Positions 26,850 to 34,929 of a stretch of DNA of 64,000 bases are shown piece by piece. Every line of letters starts with the position of its first letter. The stretch's first letter is position 1. The stretch is from Aeromonas veronii (GTDB taxonomy: Bacteria; Pseudomonadota; Gammaproteobacteria; Enterobacterales; Aeromonadaceae): the NCBI GenBank assembly GCA_041319085.1, contig CP101033.1, forward strand, positions 3,912,001 through 3,976,000, in the 5' to 3' direction. A program made the position numbers and the translations under genes. Under the pieces are notes generated by a model. That model saw nothing but the letters and a program-made list of their open reading frames with translations. It was not told the DNA's origin and did no database searches.

Positions 26850-27458
26850 TCAGTCTTGCTTGGCCAGCAGGAACTGCACCAGCTTGTTGAACTGCTCTTG
26901 AGAGGTGATGGATTCAATCTTCACCATGTACTTGCCGTTCACCAGGAAGGCCGGTACGCCACGGATTTTGTAGCTCTCCATGTTGCGATCGAACTGGGAG
27001 ACCATGCCGGAGACGGCGAAGCTGTCGACGGCACCGTCGAACTCTTCGGCCGGTACGCCGTTGTCCACGAAGATCTGCTTCACGTCGTCACGGCTCATCG
27101 GCGGCTGACGCTGGGTGTGGATCTTGGTGAAGATGGCCGGAGTCAGCTTGGCTTCGGCGTTGAGCAGGCTGGCAACAGCGTAGGCACGCTGCATCTCGGG
27201 GCCCATTTCGCCACCCATGAAGTTCACCGGATTCTTCTTGAAGGGAACCCCTTCCGGCAAACCGGCCTTGAGCTGGTCAACAATAGGTTCGAAAGTAGCG
27301 CAATGCGGGCAGTAGTAGGAGAAGAACTCCATCACTTCCGGTTTGGCGGTCGCAGTCTGCTTGACCACATCGTAGTTGACGCCTTCCTTGAACTCGGGGG
27401 CGGCGTGAACCATGGGGATCATCAGCATGGCAGCAAGGAAAAATAGAACTTTTTTCAT
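26850..27458 (-). CDS. dsbA: Thiol:disulfide interchange protein DsbA
   Basis: A 202-residue precursor with signal peptide about 1-19 (MKKVLFFLAAMLMIPMVHA) and a thioredoxin-fold domain. The redox motif CPHC is at about residues 50-53 in FFSYYCPHCATF, and the cis-Pro loop is GVPAFLVNGKY. It introduces disulfides into periplasmic proteins and is re-oxidised by DsbB. AGGA precedes the ATG at 27458. It lies downstream of srkA on the same strand, as in E. coli. Confidence 0.95.
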   Translation of the reverse strand: MKKVLFFLAAMLMIPMVHAAPEFKEGVNYDVVKQTATAKPEVMEFFSYYCPHCATFEPIVDQLKAGLPEGVPFKKNPVNFMGGEMGPEMQRAYAVASLLNAEAKLTPAIFTKIHTQRQPPMSRDDVKQIFVDNGVPAEEFDGAVDSFAVSGMVSQFDRNMESYKIRGVPAFLVNGKYMVKIESITSQEQFNKLVQFLLAKQD

Positions 27459-27595
27459 GATGTTTCCTGTTAAGGGATCACTGTGAGGCACGCCCGGCGA
27501 ACCGAAGCAGTGCCAAGCCTATTGTTTCGCCATGCTGACGTCAATGGTCAGGGCCGGAGATCGAGTCCCGCTGGCCGCGCAAGATCCCTTCCATT

Positions 27596-27683
27596 TCACC
27601 AGTCTGGCATCAGACTCAACGGTGGCGCCTTCAGTGCCTCCAGCTGATCGTACCGCTGGTGGGGCGATCTGCTGGCCACCGGA
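27596..27683 (-). repeat. Degenerate duplicate of the srkA 3' end
   Basis: Just after the srkA stop (TAA at 27688-27690) a second version of its last codons appears. YDQLEALKAPPLSLMPDW followed by a stop at 27596-27598 mirrors HDQLEALKAPPLTLMPGW of SrkA. The DNA keeps most of the same bases, with scattered changes, so it is a partial tandem duplication rather than chance. It has no start of its own. Confidence 0.75.
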
Positions 27684-27687
27684 TAAG

Positions 27688-28665
27688 TTACCACCCCGGC
27701 ATCAGGGTCAGCGGCGGCGCCTTCAGCGCTTCCAGCTGATCGTGCAGGGTCGCTATCTGCTGGCGCCAGTAGTGATCGGTATTGAACCAGGGGAAGTGAC
27801 GGGGGAAGGCGGGATCTTCCCAGCGCCGCGCCAGCCACGCCATGTAGTGAACGATGCGCATCGCCCGCAGCGGCTCGATCAGCGCCAGCTCCCGCGAGTC
27901 GAACTCCATAAACTCCTCGTAGCCCGCCAGCAGGGTGTCGAGCTGGATCTGCTGCTCGTGGCGCTCGCCGCTCAGCATCATCCAGAGATCCTGAATCGCA
28001 GGGCCGGTGCGGCAATCATCGAGGTCGACAAACATGGGGCCGTCGCGCCACAGGATGTTGCCCGGGTGGCAGTCGCCATGCAGCGAGATCTGCGCCACAT
28101 CCAGGGTCATGGCGTCACTGACATGTTTGATCAACTCGTCCAGCACCCCGAAGAATTGCTTCGCCAGCCCGCTCGGCAGCCACTCGCCAGACGCCAGCAG
28201 CTGACGCGGTTCGTGCAGCATGCTCTCCACATCGAGCCGCACCCGATGATGAAACGGCTTGCTGGCGCCGATCTGATGAATGCGACCGAGGAAACGCCCC
28301 ACCCACTCCAGCTGATCGAGGTTATCCACCTCGAACTGGCGGCCACCGACACTCTGCCAGATGGCAAAGGGGTAGCCCTCGTGCTCCAGCAGGGTCTCGC
28401 CCGCGAAGGCGAGCGGCGCGGCGACCGGGATCTCAGCCTCCGCGAGACGGGTGGCAAACTCGTGCTCCTCGAGGATCTGGGCCCGGCTCCAGCGGCCGGG
28501 ACGGTAGAACTTCACCACATAGCGGCGACGATCCTCATCCTGAAACTGATAGACCCGGTTTTCGTAACTGTTGAGCTCGATAAGGCCGGAGTCGAGCCGC
28601 AGGCCACTGAGATCGAGCGCATCCATGATGAGGTCGGGATTGAGGTCGGAATAGTTGAAACGCAT
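27688..28665 (-). CDS. srkA: Stress response kinase A (YihE/RdoA family)
   Basis: A 325-residue Ser/Thr kinase with an aminoglycoside-phosphotransferase fold. The catalytic loop is LHGDCHPGNILW (near residue 205) and the metal-binding Asp is in MFVDLDDCRTGP. SrkA counters Cpx and oxidative-stress-linked cell death in E. coli and precedes dsbA there as here. I chose the ATG at 28665 (GGTGG upstream, MRFNYSDLNPDLIM) over 28677. The 3' end is followed by a degenerate duplicate of its last 28 or so codons. Confidence 0.9.
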   Translation of the reverse strand: MRFNYSDLNPDLIMDALDLSGLRLDSGLIELNSYENRVYQFQDEDRRRYVVKFYRPGRWSRAQILEEHEFATRLAEAEIPVAAPLAFAGETLLEHEGYPFAIWQSVGGRQFEVDNLDQLEWVGRFLGRIHQIGASKPFHHRVRLDVESMLHEPRQLLASGEWLPSGLAKQFFGVLDELIKHVSDAMTLDVAQISLHGDCHPGNILWRDGPMFVDLDDCRTGPAIQDLWMMLSGERHEQQIQLDTLLAGYEEFMEFDSRELALIEPLRAMRIVHYMAWLARRWEDPAFPRHFPWFNTDHYWRQQIATLHDQLEALKAPPLTLMPGW

Positions 28666-28679
28666 GTCATCCACCATAA

Positions 28680-28701
28680 GAAAGGGGCGCCGTTGCGCCC
28701 C
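28680..28701 (-). terminator. ccoG terminator
   Basis: Minus-strand GGGGCGC-AACG-GCGCCCC followed by TTTCTT, about 80 bases after the ccoG stop and just before srkA. Confidence 0.7.
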
Positions 28702-28780
28702 ATTCTATCACTACTGCCCGATATTGCCGTGCTCGCTGGTGACCGGACGGGTGTCACACCCGGCACACCACCACACGCGG

Positions 28781-30232
28781 TTACAACCGGCTGATAAACT
28801 TGCTGCCCTGGCGCAGGTTGCCCTTGCTGTCATCGGGCGCCGCCCCCTCCCGTTTCAGCACGAACTGGATATCCAGCGCCGGCCGCTTCAGGTTGTAAGG
28901 ATCGACCGCCAAGCTGACCGGCAGGGTGTAGATCTCGCCCGCCTTCAGGGTCACTTCACGGGGGCCGAACCACTGATACTCGGGCAAACCCTCCACATCC
29001 AGCTGGTAGGTCTGGGACTGCAGGGTCTTGTTGAGGATCTTGAGGGTGTAGGTGTTCTCGATAAGCCCCTCGCTGTTTTCGCGGAACAGCTGGTTGCGAT
29101 CCCGCAGGATATCGAGCCCCATCGGCATGATGGACATGGCGTTGTAGACAAACACCCCCAGCATCACCGCCATCACCAGCCCGTAACCAATCAGCTTGGG
29201 CCGCGCCACATGGGTGGAGTCGTTGGCCAGCTTGTGCTCTGTGGTGTAGCTGATGAGCCCTTTCGGGTAGCCCATCCGCTCCATGGTCTGGTCGCAGGCA
29301 TCGACGCAGGCGCCGCAGTTGATGCACTCGTACTGCAGGCCGTCGCGGATATCGATACCGGTCGGGCAGACCTGCACGCAGAGATCGCAGTCGATACAGT
29401 CGCCCAGCCCCATCGCCTTGGGATCCGCCTTGCGGGAGCGGGCGCCACGGGTCTCGCCACGCTTGGTGTCATAGCCGACGATGAAGGTGTCTTTGTCGAA
29501 CATGGCGGACTGGAAGCGGGCATAGGGGCACATGTGGATACACATGATGGCGCGCATCCAGCCCGCATTGCCGTAGGTAATGATGGTGAAGAAGAGCACC
29601 CAGAACAGCACCCAGCCACCCGCCTGCAGGGTGAAGAAGTCCGGCACCAGTTCAGTCACATCCTGGAAGTAGGCGACGAACGTCAGGCCGGTCACCAGCG
29701 AGATCGCCAGCCAGGCCAGATGCTTGGCACCCTTGCGAGCCAGCTTCTCGCCGCTCCAGGGCGCCTCGTCCAGCTTGCGCCGCTTGTTGGCGGGCCCTTC
29801 CAGCTTCTCTTCAAACCAGATGAACATGAAGGTCCAGACCGTCTGCGGGCAGAGATAGCCACACCAGACCCGACCGAGGAAAGTGGTGACGAAGAAGAGG
29901 GCGAAGGCGGCAATCATGAAGAGCCAGGCGAGCAGGGTCAGATCCTGCGGCCAGATGGTGGCGCCAAAGATATGGAACTGCTGGTGACCGAGGTCGAACA
30001 GCACCGCCTGTCGCCCCTCGTAACGCAGCCAGGGCAGCAGCACGAACAGCGCCACAAAGAACCAGCCCATGGCCTTGCGCACCCGCTGCCAATACCCTTT
30101 TTGGGCCCGCACATAGATGCGGTTGCCCGGGTTGAATCTGTCGTCGCTGGCTTTGAACGTATGGGGGTTGAAGGTCCCGGTTACGTCCTTGTCGGTGACG
30201 TCCTTGATATCGATTTTATCGTGGTCGGCCAT
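28781..30232 (-). CDS. ccoG: Cytochrome c oxidase (cbb3) accessory protein CcoG
   Basis: A 483-residue inner-membrane ferredoxin-like protein of the RdxA/FixG family. Transmembrane segments lie near 55-75, 95-115, 160-180, 200-220 and 345-365. The central domain holds two [4Fe-4S] motifs, CIDCDLCVQVCP and CINCGACVDACDQ (about 265-315), and an Ig-like C-terminal domain follows. A CGYLCPQ motif lies near residue 127. CcoG acts as a copper reductase during cbb3 oxidase assembly. The ccoNOPQ genes are not in this window. AAGGGAG lies upstream of the ATG. Confidence 0.93.
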   Translation of the reverse strand: MADHDKIDIKDVTDKDVTGTFNPHTFKASDDRFNPGNRIYVRAQKGYWQRVRKAMGWFFVALFVLLPWLRYEGRQAVLFDLGHQQFHIFGATIWPQDLTLLAWLFMIAAFALFFVTTFLGRVWCGYLCPQTVWTFMFIWFEEKLEGPANKRRKLDEAPWSGEKLARKGAKHLAWLAISLVTGLTFVAYFQDVTELVPDFFTLQAGGWVLFWVLFFTIITYGNAGWMRAIMCIHMCPYARFQSAMFDKDTFIVGYDTKRGETRGARSRKADPKAMGLGDCIDCDLCVQVCPTGIDIRDGLQYECINCGACVDACDQTMERMGYPKGLISYTTEHKLANDSTHVARPKLIGYGLVMAVMLGVFVYNAMSIMPMGLDILRDRNQLFRENSEGLIENTYTLKILNKTLQSQTYQLDVEGLPEYQWFGPREVTLKAGEIYTLPVSLAVDPYNLKRPALDIQFVLKREGAAPDDSKGNLRQGSKFISRL

Positions 30233-30343
30233 TGCAAGACATCGCTCCCTTATTTGTTATGGAGCGGATTATATCTTAAACAGCATGCTAATTGTGTGGA
30301 TTAGATGTATCTAACATTGGCGTTTGATCGCAATTTTCGGCAA

Positions 30344-30376
30344 CAAAAAAGCGCATCACCCCAGGGTGATGCGCTT
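30344..30376 (-). terminator. yihD terminator
   Basis: Minus-strand AAGCGCATCACC-CTGG-GGTGATGCGCTT followed by TTTTG, 12 bases after the yihD stop. Confidence 0.88.
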
Positions 30377-30387
30377 CCGCAAAAGAT

Positions 30388-30651
30388 TCACTTGATTCCG
30401 CGGGCCTTCAGCAGCGCCTCTTTGAAATCGGGTACGTGATCCTTGGCCAGACCGGGGATCATCGCCTGCTTGTCGGATTCCCGCATCTTGAGGTGATAGA
30501 TCAGCATGTCGTCGGTCAGCTCGGACAAGGCGCCGTCATAGCCAGCTTCCGCCGCCAGTTTGGCAACAAACTGCACCAGGCTGAGATCCTGTTCCTTGAT
30601 CCAGGCGGGCTGCAACAACTCCAGCAGCTCTTCGATACGATGACATTGCAT
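30388..30651 (-). CDS. yihD: YihD family protein (DUF1040)
   Basis: An 87-residue cytosolic protein aligned end to end with E. coli YihD. Shared features are the [10 protein letters not shown] segment, [16 protein letters not shown] and the final ALLKARG. The function is not known. The ATG at 30651 is preferred over a TTG two codons earlier because AGAGGT is correctly spaced before it and the protein then matches the family start. Confidence 0.88.
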   Translation of the reverse strand: MQCHRIEELLELLQPAWIKEQDLSLVQFVAKLAAEAGYDGALSELTDDMLIYHLKMRESDKQAMIPGLAKDHVPDFKEALLKARGIK

Positions 30652-30681
30652 AGACAACCTCTTTAATCTGTCACGTTAAAC

Positions 30682-31836
30682 TCAGGCAACCTTACCCATC
30701 AAGGCTACTTCGATTCGATCCCGCCCATTATGCTTGGCCTGATAGAGTGCCGCATCCGCTTTCTGGATCAAATCGGCGATTTTCATGCTGTTATCCGGTA
30801 TCAGTGTCGCAACACCAAAACTACATGTGACCCGACCGGAGACCAGTGACTTCTGATGCGGGATAGCCAACTTCTTGAGCGCCTGCCGCACATTGTCCGC
30901 CACCTGTAACGCCCCCTGCATGCCGGTGCAGGGCAGCAGCAGGGCGAACTCCTCGCCCCCGTAACGGGCCGCCAGATCGTCCTCGCGCCGCTCCACTTCG
31001 GCCAGTAACACCGCCACCTGTTGCAAACAGTCATCCCCCAGCTGATGGCCGTAGAGATCGTTGAATTGCTTGAAGTAATCCACATCCACCAGCACCAGCG
31101 ACAGCGGCGCCCGGGCGCGATGACAGCGGCGCCAGGCCCGCTCCAGGCTGTAATCCAGATGGGCGCGATTGGCGATGCCGGTCAGACCATCCAGCCGAGA
31201 GGTGAGCGTGAGGTGCTCGGAGACCGCTTTCAGTTCGGCCACCAGTTCGGCATTGGAGAAACGGTGATGGAGCGAGGTGATCAGATCCCGCCGCATTCGA
31301 CACAGCAGGGTCGGCAGAAAGACCAACAGATAGCCCGCCAGCATGCAGGAGACAATCCGCTCCTGCTCGTTGCCACTGCCCAGCTCGAACAACATCGCCA
31401 TGCCCAGCGGCAGGGCGGAACCATAGAGGGTGCGGCGGCTGCCAAACAGCATGATGGCGCTGCCGGTAAGAATGAGGCTGGAGAGCATCATCATGGCAGC
31501 CCGATAGGTATCGGGAAGCTTGTCCATGTAGAGCAGCACCCCGAGGGCCCAGATGATGGAGGTGATAGTAGCGCCGATAAAGAGCTCCCGCTCCAGCACC
31601 GGTAGCTGGGTCTGGTGCAGGCGGGATCGCCGCCAACGCAGGTGCCAGCCCCAGCCAAGCAGCCACAGGAAGGTCCCGGCCAGCCAACCGAGTGCTTCGG
31701 TGGCGGGCAGATAGTCGTGAAACAGCAGACTCCAGCCAAATGCCAACACGCCCAAACAGGGGAGACTGAACGATGCGTGGGTATAGAGCTGGGCCATGAT
31801 GGCCTGCTTCACCTGGCGTGTCACACTCTGGGTCAA
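30682..31836 (-). CDS. Membrane-anchored GGDEF diguanylate cyclase
   Basis: 384 residues. About five or six N-terminal hydrophobic helices (about 25-200) are followed by a GGDEF domain with active-site RYGGEEFALLLP and DGLTGIANRAH at its start. An inhibitory RxxD site (REDD) lies exactly five residues before GGEEF, so product inhibition by c-di-GMP is expected. The start is probably TTG at 31836: AGGAG lies 7 bases upstream, whereas the first ATG (31797) would cut into the protein. It makes c-di-GMP in response to an unknown membrane or periplasmic cue. Confidence 0.87.
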   Translation of the reverse strand: MTQSVTRQVKQAIMAQLYTHASFSLPCLGVLAFGWSLLFHDYLPATEALGWLAGTFLWLLGWGWHLRWRRSRLHQTQLPVLERELFIGATITSIIWALGVLLYMDKLPDTYRAAMMMLSSLILTGSAIMLFGSRRTLYGSALPLGMAMLFELGSGNEQERIVSCMLAGYLLVFLPTLLCRMRRDLITSLHHRFSNAELVAELKAVSEHLTLTSRLDGLTGIANRAHLDYSLERAWRRCHRARAPLSLVLVDVDYFKQFNDLYGHQLGDDCLQQVAVLLAEVERREDDLAARYGGEEFALLLPCTGMQGALQVADNVRQALKKLAIPHQKSLVSGRVTCSFGVATLIPDNSMKIADLIQKADAALYQAKHNGRDRIEVALMGKVA

Positions 31837-31962
31837 CTGAGTACTCCTGTACAAGAGCCGAGCAGTCTACCACCCCCCCTGAACAGCAACAATAAAGCAC
31901 CGTTTATTAAGAAGTTAGTCAATCATCTGGGGTTTACCCTGCGCTGGCCGGCGTGCTCTTGC

Positions 31963-32352
31963 TCACCCCTTCTCCAGCTCTTCGAGGATCGGGCATTCGG
32001 GATTTTCGTCCCCGTGACAGCTGCAGACCAACCCTTCAAGGGAGGTAAGCATGGCCTGCAGCCCGGCGATGCGAGCACGCAGATCGACGATCTTCTCCTG
32101 CGCCAGCTTCTTCACCTGGGCACTGGTTCTGTGCTCGTCACGGTAGAGCGCCAACAACTCCTGACACTCCTCCAGATTGAAGCCGGTCTCCCGCGCCCGC
32201 TTGACGAAACGCAGCTCCCGCAGCGCCCCCTCGGTGTAGCTGCGATAGCCGTTGTCACTGCGCACCGGCGCCGAGATGAGGCCGATGCTCTCGTAGTAAC
32301 GGATGGTCTTGGCGGTCAGCCCCGTGGCCTTGGCAACCTTGCTGATGTTCAT
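31963..32352 (-). CDS. cueR: Copper-responsive MerR-family regulator CueR
   Basis: 129 residues. An N-terminal winged helix (MNISKVAKATGLTAKTIRYYE) and a dimerisation helix are followed by the metal loop CSCHGDENPECPI near residues 109-121, spaced like the Cu(I)-binding cysteines of CueR. The ATG directly abuts the copA stop (TAAATG), with AGGAG inside the last copA codons, so the two are translationally coupled and probably co-transcribed. This feeds the activator back into the operon it controls. Confidence 0.92.
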   Translation of the reverse strand: MNISKVAKATGLTAKTIRYYESIGLISAPVRSDNGYRSYTEGALRELRFVKRARETGFNLEECQELLALYRDEHRTSAQVKKLAQEKIVDLRARIAGLQAMLTSLEGLVCSCHGDENPECPILEELEKG

Positions 32353-34785
32353 TTATGCCTCCTTACTGATCTGGTTGAGTGATGCTGGCCCGTGCGCCGC
32401 CCTGGGCTGCCAGCGTTTCAATAACAGGGAATTGCTCAATACGGTGATGCTGCTCAGGGCCATAGCCGCCCCCGCCAGCTCGGGGCTGAGGTAGCCCAGC
32501 GCCGCCAGCGGAATGCCGATGATGTTGAACACGAAGGCCCAGAACAGATTCTGCTGGATGGTTCGCCAAGTGGCCGCCGAGATATCGATGGCATCGGCCA
32601 CCAAGCGCGGGTCGGATCGCATCAGGGTGATGGAGGCGGTCTCCATCGCCACATCGGAGCCGGAGCCCATAGCGATACCCACATCCGCCGCCGCCAGCGC
32701 CGGGGCGTCGTTCACCCCATCCCCTACCATGGCCACCAGCCCGCGGGTTTGTCCCCGCAACGCCGCGACCTTCTCCACCTTGCCAGCTGGCAGCACGGAG
32801 TCAAAGGCTCCGTCCAGCCCCAGCTTGGCGGCGATATGGGCCACTGGCACCGGTGCATCGCCGCTCACCAGCCAGCTGGCGATGCCGCGCTGGCGCAGGG
32901 TGGCGATGGCTTCAGGACTCTCGGGGCGCAGGGTATCGGCCAGTGCGGCGATACCTGCCACCGTGCCGTCGATGGCCACCCAGACCCGGGTCGCGCCATC
33001 GGCGGGTTGCTCATCCTGATGCGGCTCGTCAATGCCGAGCTGGGCCAGCAGGGAGCCATTACCGATGGCGACTGTGTGACCCGCCACCTGACCGACAATA
33101 CCGGCCCCGACCCGCACCTCCACCGCCTCCGGCTGGGCCAGTGTCGCCTCTTTGCCGACGGCCTCGCGCATGGCCAGCGCCAGCGGGTGTTCGCTCGCCT
33201 GCTGTAGAGCGGCGGCGAGGCGCAGCTGCTCGCCCGTGCCGCTCCAGCTCGCCAGCACCGGCTTACCTTGAGTGAGCGTGCCGGTTTTGTCGAAGATGAG
33301 CGCCTTGATGGCGTGGGCCTTCTGCAGGGTATCCACATCTTTGATCAGAATGCCGTGGCGCGCCGCCACCCCGGTGCCAGTGACGATGGCCGCCGGTGTG
33401 GCCAGCCCCAGCGCACAGGGGCAGGCGATCACCAGCACCGCCACCGCTGCCAGCAGCGCCTGACCGAAGTCGTTGCTGATGGCGTACCACACCAGCAGGG
33501 TGAACAGGGCGATGGCCATCACCACCGGCACGAACACGGCGGAAACCTTGTCCACCAGCTGTTGCAGCGGCGCCTTACCCATCTGGGCACTCTCCACCAG
33601 TGCGATGATCTTGCTGAGGCTGGAGTCCTCCCCCACGGTAGTGGCTTCGATCTCCAGTACGCCGGAGCGGTTGATGGCACCGCCCAGCACCTTGTCGCCC
33701 GCACTGCGCGGCACCGGCAGGCTCTCACCGGTGAGAATCGACTCGTCCAGCTCGCTGGCGCCGCTCACGATTTTGCCATCCACCGGCACCCGCTCACCCA
33801 CCAGCACCCGCAGCCGATCGCCGCGCAGCACCTCGTCGATGGCGACGCTCTGCCAGCTCTCGCCACGCCAGACGGTGGCAGTTTCCGGCCGCAGCGCCAT
33901 CAGTTCGCGAATGGCGGACTGGGTGCTGCGGCGGGCTCTCGCCTCCAGCAGTTTGCCCAACGAAATGAGCGTGATGATGATGGCGCTCGCCTCGAAATAG
34001 AGCTGGCCGCTGGCGGCCATCCCCAGCGTTAGCAGCAGATAGAGGCTGTAGAAGTAGGCGGCGCTGGTGCCAGTCGCCACCAGCACATCCATATTGGCTG
34101 CGCGATTCTTGAGAGCAAGCCAGGCGCCGCGATAGAAACGGGCCCCGATCCAGAACTGCACCGGGGTGGCGAGCAGCAGCTCGAGCCAGGCGGGCAGATG
34201 CCAGGGGAACAGTCCGGCCATGGCCAGCATCCCTACCAGCAGCGGTAGGGTGAGCAAAGCCGAGACGATGACCCGGGTCTGCGCCTGACGGGCAGTGGCG
34301 GCCTCTTGCGCTTCCCGCTCCAGCAACTGCTGGCGGCGGCCGCTGGCCGAGCCTTGTGCCAGCTGGGCGCCAAAGCCGAGCGCTTCGATCTGCTCGCGCA
34401 GGGCGGCGGGCGTCTGCATCCCGGATACCAGCACGATCCGGGCCTGTTCGATGGAAAAATTGACCTCGGCCGAGATAACGCCGGGCAGCGCTGCCAGCAT
34501 CTTGTTCAGTCGAGCCGAACAACCTGCGCAACTCATGCCGGTAATCTGGAACTGGATGGTCTCGCTGCCGTAGTCGTAACCCTGACTCTTGATGCTGTCG
34601 AGCACCGCAGGCAGGCGATCGGGGCTGGCCAGCTCGATAGCAGCCTGCTCCAACGCGAAATTGACGGTGGCCGATACCCCGTCGAGTTTGTTGAGGCTGG
34701 TCGCGATGCGGCTGGCGCAGTTGGCGCAGCTCATGCCACTGAGTGGCAATTGCAGATGAATGGGGTGTTGCTGTTGAGTCGTCAT
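32353..34785 (-). CDS. copA: Copper-exporting P1B-type ATPase
   Basis: 810 residues. Two N-terminal heavy-metal domains with SGMSCANC (about 17) and TGMSCAGC (about 85) precede the membrane domain with the CPC motif in VIACPCALGLATP. Also present are the phosphorylation site FDKTGTLTQGKP, the SEHPLA motif and GDGVNDAPALAAADVGIAMG. It pumps Cu(I) from cytosol to periplasm. GGGGAGG precedes the ATG at 34785. It is followed by cueR with no gap and preceded by a MerR-type promoter with 19-base spacing. An IS66 copy sits 65 bases upstream of the promoter. Confidence 0.95.
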   Translation of the reverse strand: MTTQQQHPIHLQLPLSGMSCANCASRIATSLNKLDGVSATVNFALEQAAIELASPDRLPAVLDSIKSQGYDYGSETIQFQITGMSCAGCSARLNKMLAALPGVISAEVNFSIEQARIVLVSGMQTPAALREQIEALGFGAQLAQGSASGRRQQLLEREAQEAATARQAQTRVIVSALLTLPLLVGMLAMAGLFPWHLPAWLELLLATPVQFWIGARFYRGAWLALKNRAANMDVLVATGTSAAYFYSLYLLLTLGMAASGQLYFEASAIIITLISLGKLLEARARRSTQSAIRELMALRPETATVWRGESWQSVAIDEVLRGDRLRVLVGERVPVDGKIVSGASELDESILTGESLPVPRSAGDKVLGGAINRSGVLEIEATTVGEDSSLSKIIALVESAQMGKAPLQQLVDKVSAVFVPVVMAIALFTLLVWYAISNDFGQALLAAVAVLVIACPCALGLATPAAIVTGTGVAARHGILIKDVDTLQKAHAIKALIFDKTGTLTQGKPVLASWSGTGEQLRLAAALQQASEHPLALAMREAVGKEATLAQPEAVEVRVGAGIVGQVAGHTVAIGNGSLLAQLGIDEPHQDEQPADGATRVWVAIDGTVAGIAALADTLRPESPEAIATLRQRGIASWLVSGDAPVPVAHIAAKLGLDGAFDSVLPAGKVEKVAALRGQTRGLVAMVGDGVNDAPALAAADVGIAMGSGSDVAMETASITLMRSDPRLVADAIDISAATWRTIQQNLFWAFVFNIIGIPLAALGYLSPELAGAAMALSSITVLSNSLLLKRWQPRAAHGPASLNQISKEA

Positions 34786-34833
34786 GCTGTTCCTCCCCGA
34801 AACCCGTCGGCTCCACAAAACGCCGACTGGCAA

Positions 34834-34864
34834 ACCCTAACCTTTACTGTAAGGGTAAGCTCAA
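34834..34864 (-). promoter_or_regulatory. CueR-type copA promoter with 19-base spacer
   Basis: On the minus strand TTGAGC (-35, 34864-34859) and TAGGGT (-10, 34839-34834) are separated by 19 bases. The spacer contains the near-palindrome ACCCTTAC/GTAAAGGT, one mismatch. Long 19-base spacers with a central dyad are the hallmark of MerR-family activated promoters. Confidence 0.75.
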
Positions 34865-34929
34865 GCCACATGATCCACTTTTTGCAGATGAAAAAAACGG
34901 CGCCCGTTTGCTGCCAGAGAACAAACGGG

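Noticed and set aside
30233..30343. A possible FNR/ANR site upstream of ccoG
   Set aside because: Only a TTGCGATCAA half-match is seen; the full spaced dyad TTGAT-N4-ATCAA is absent.
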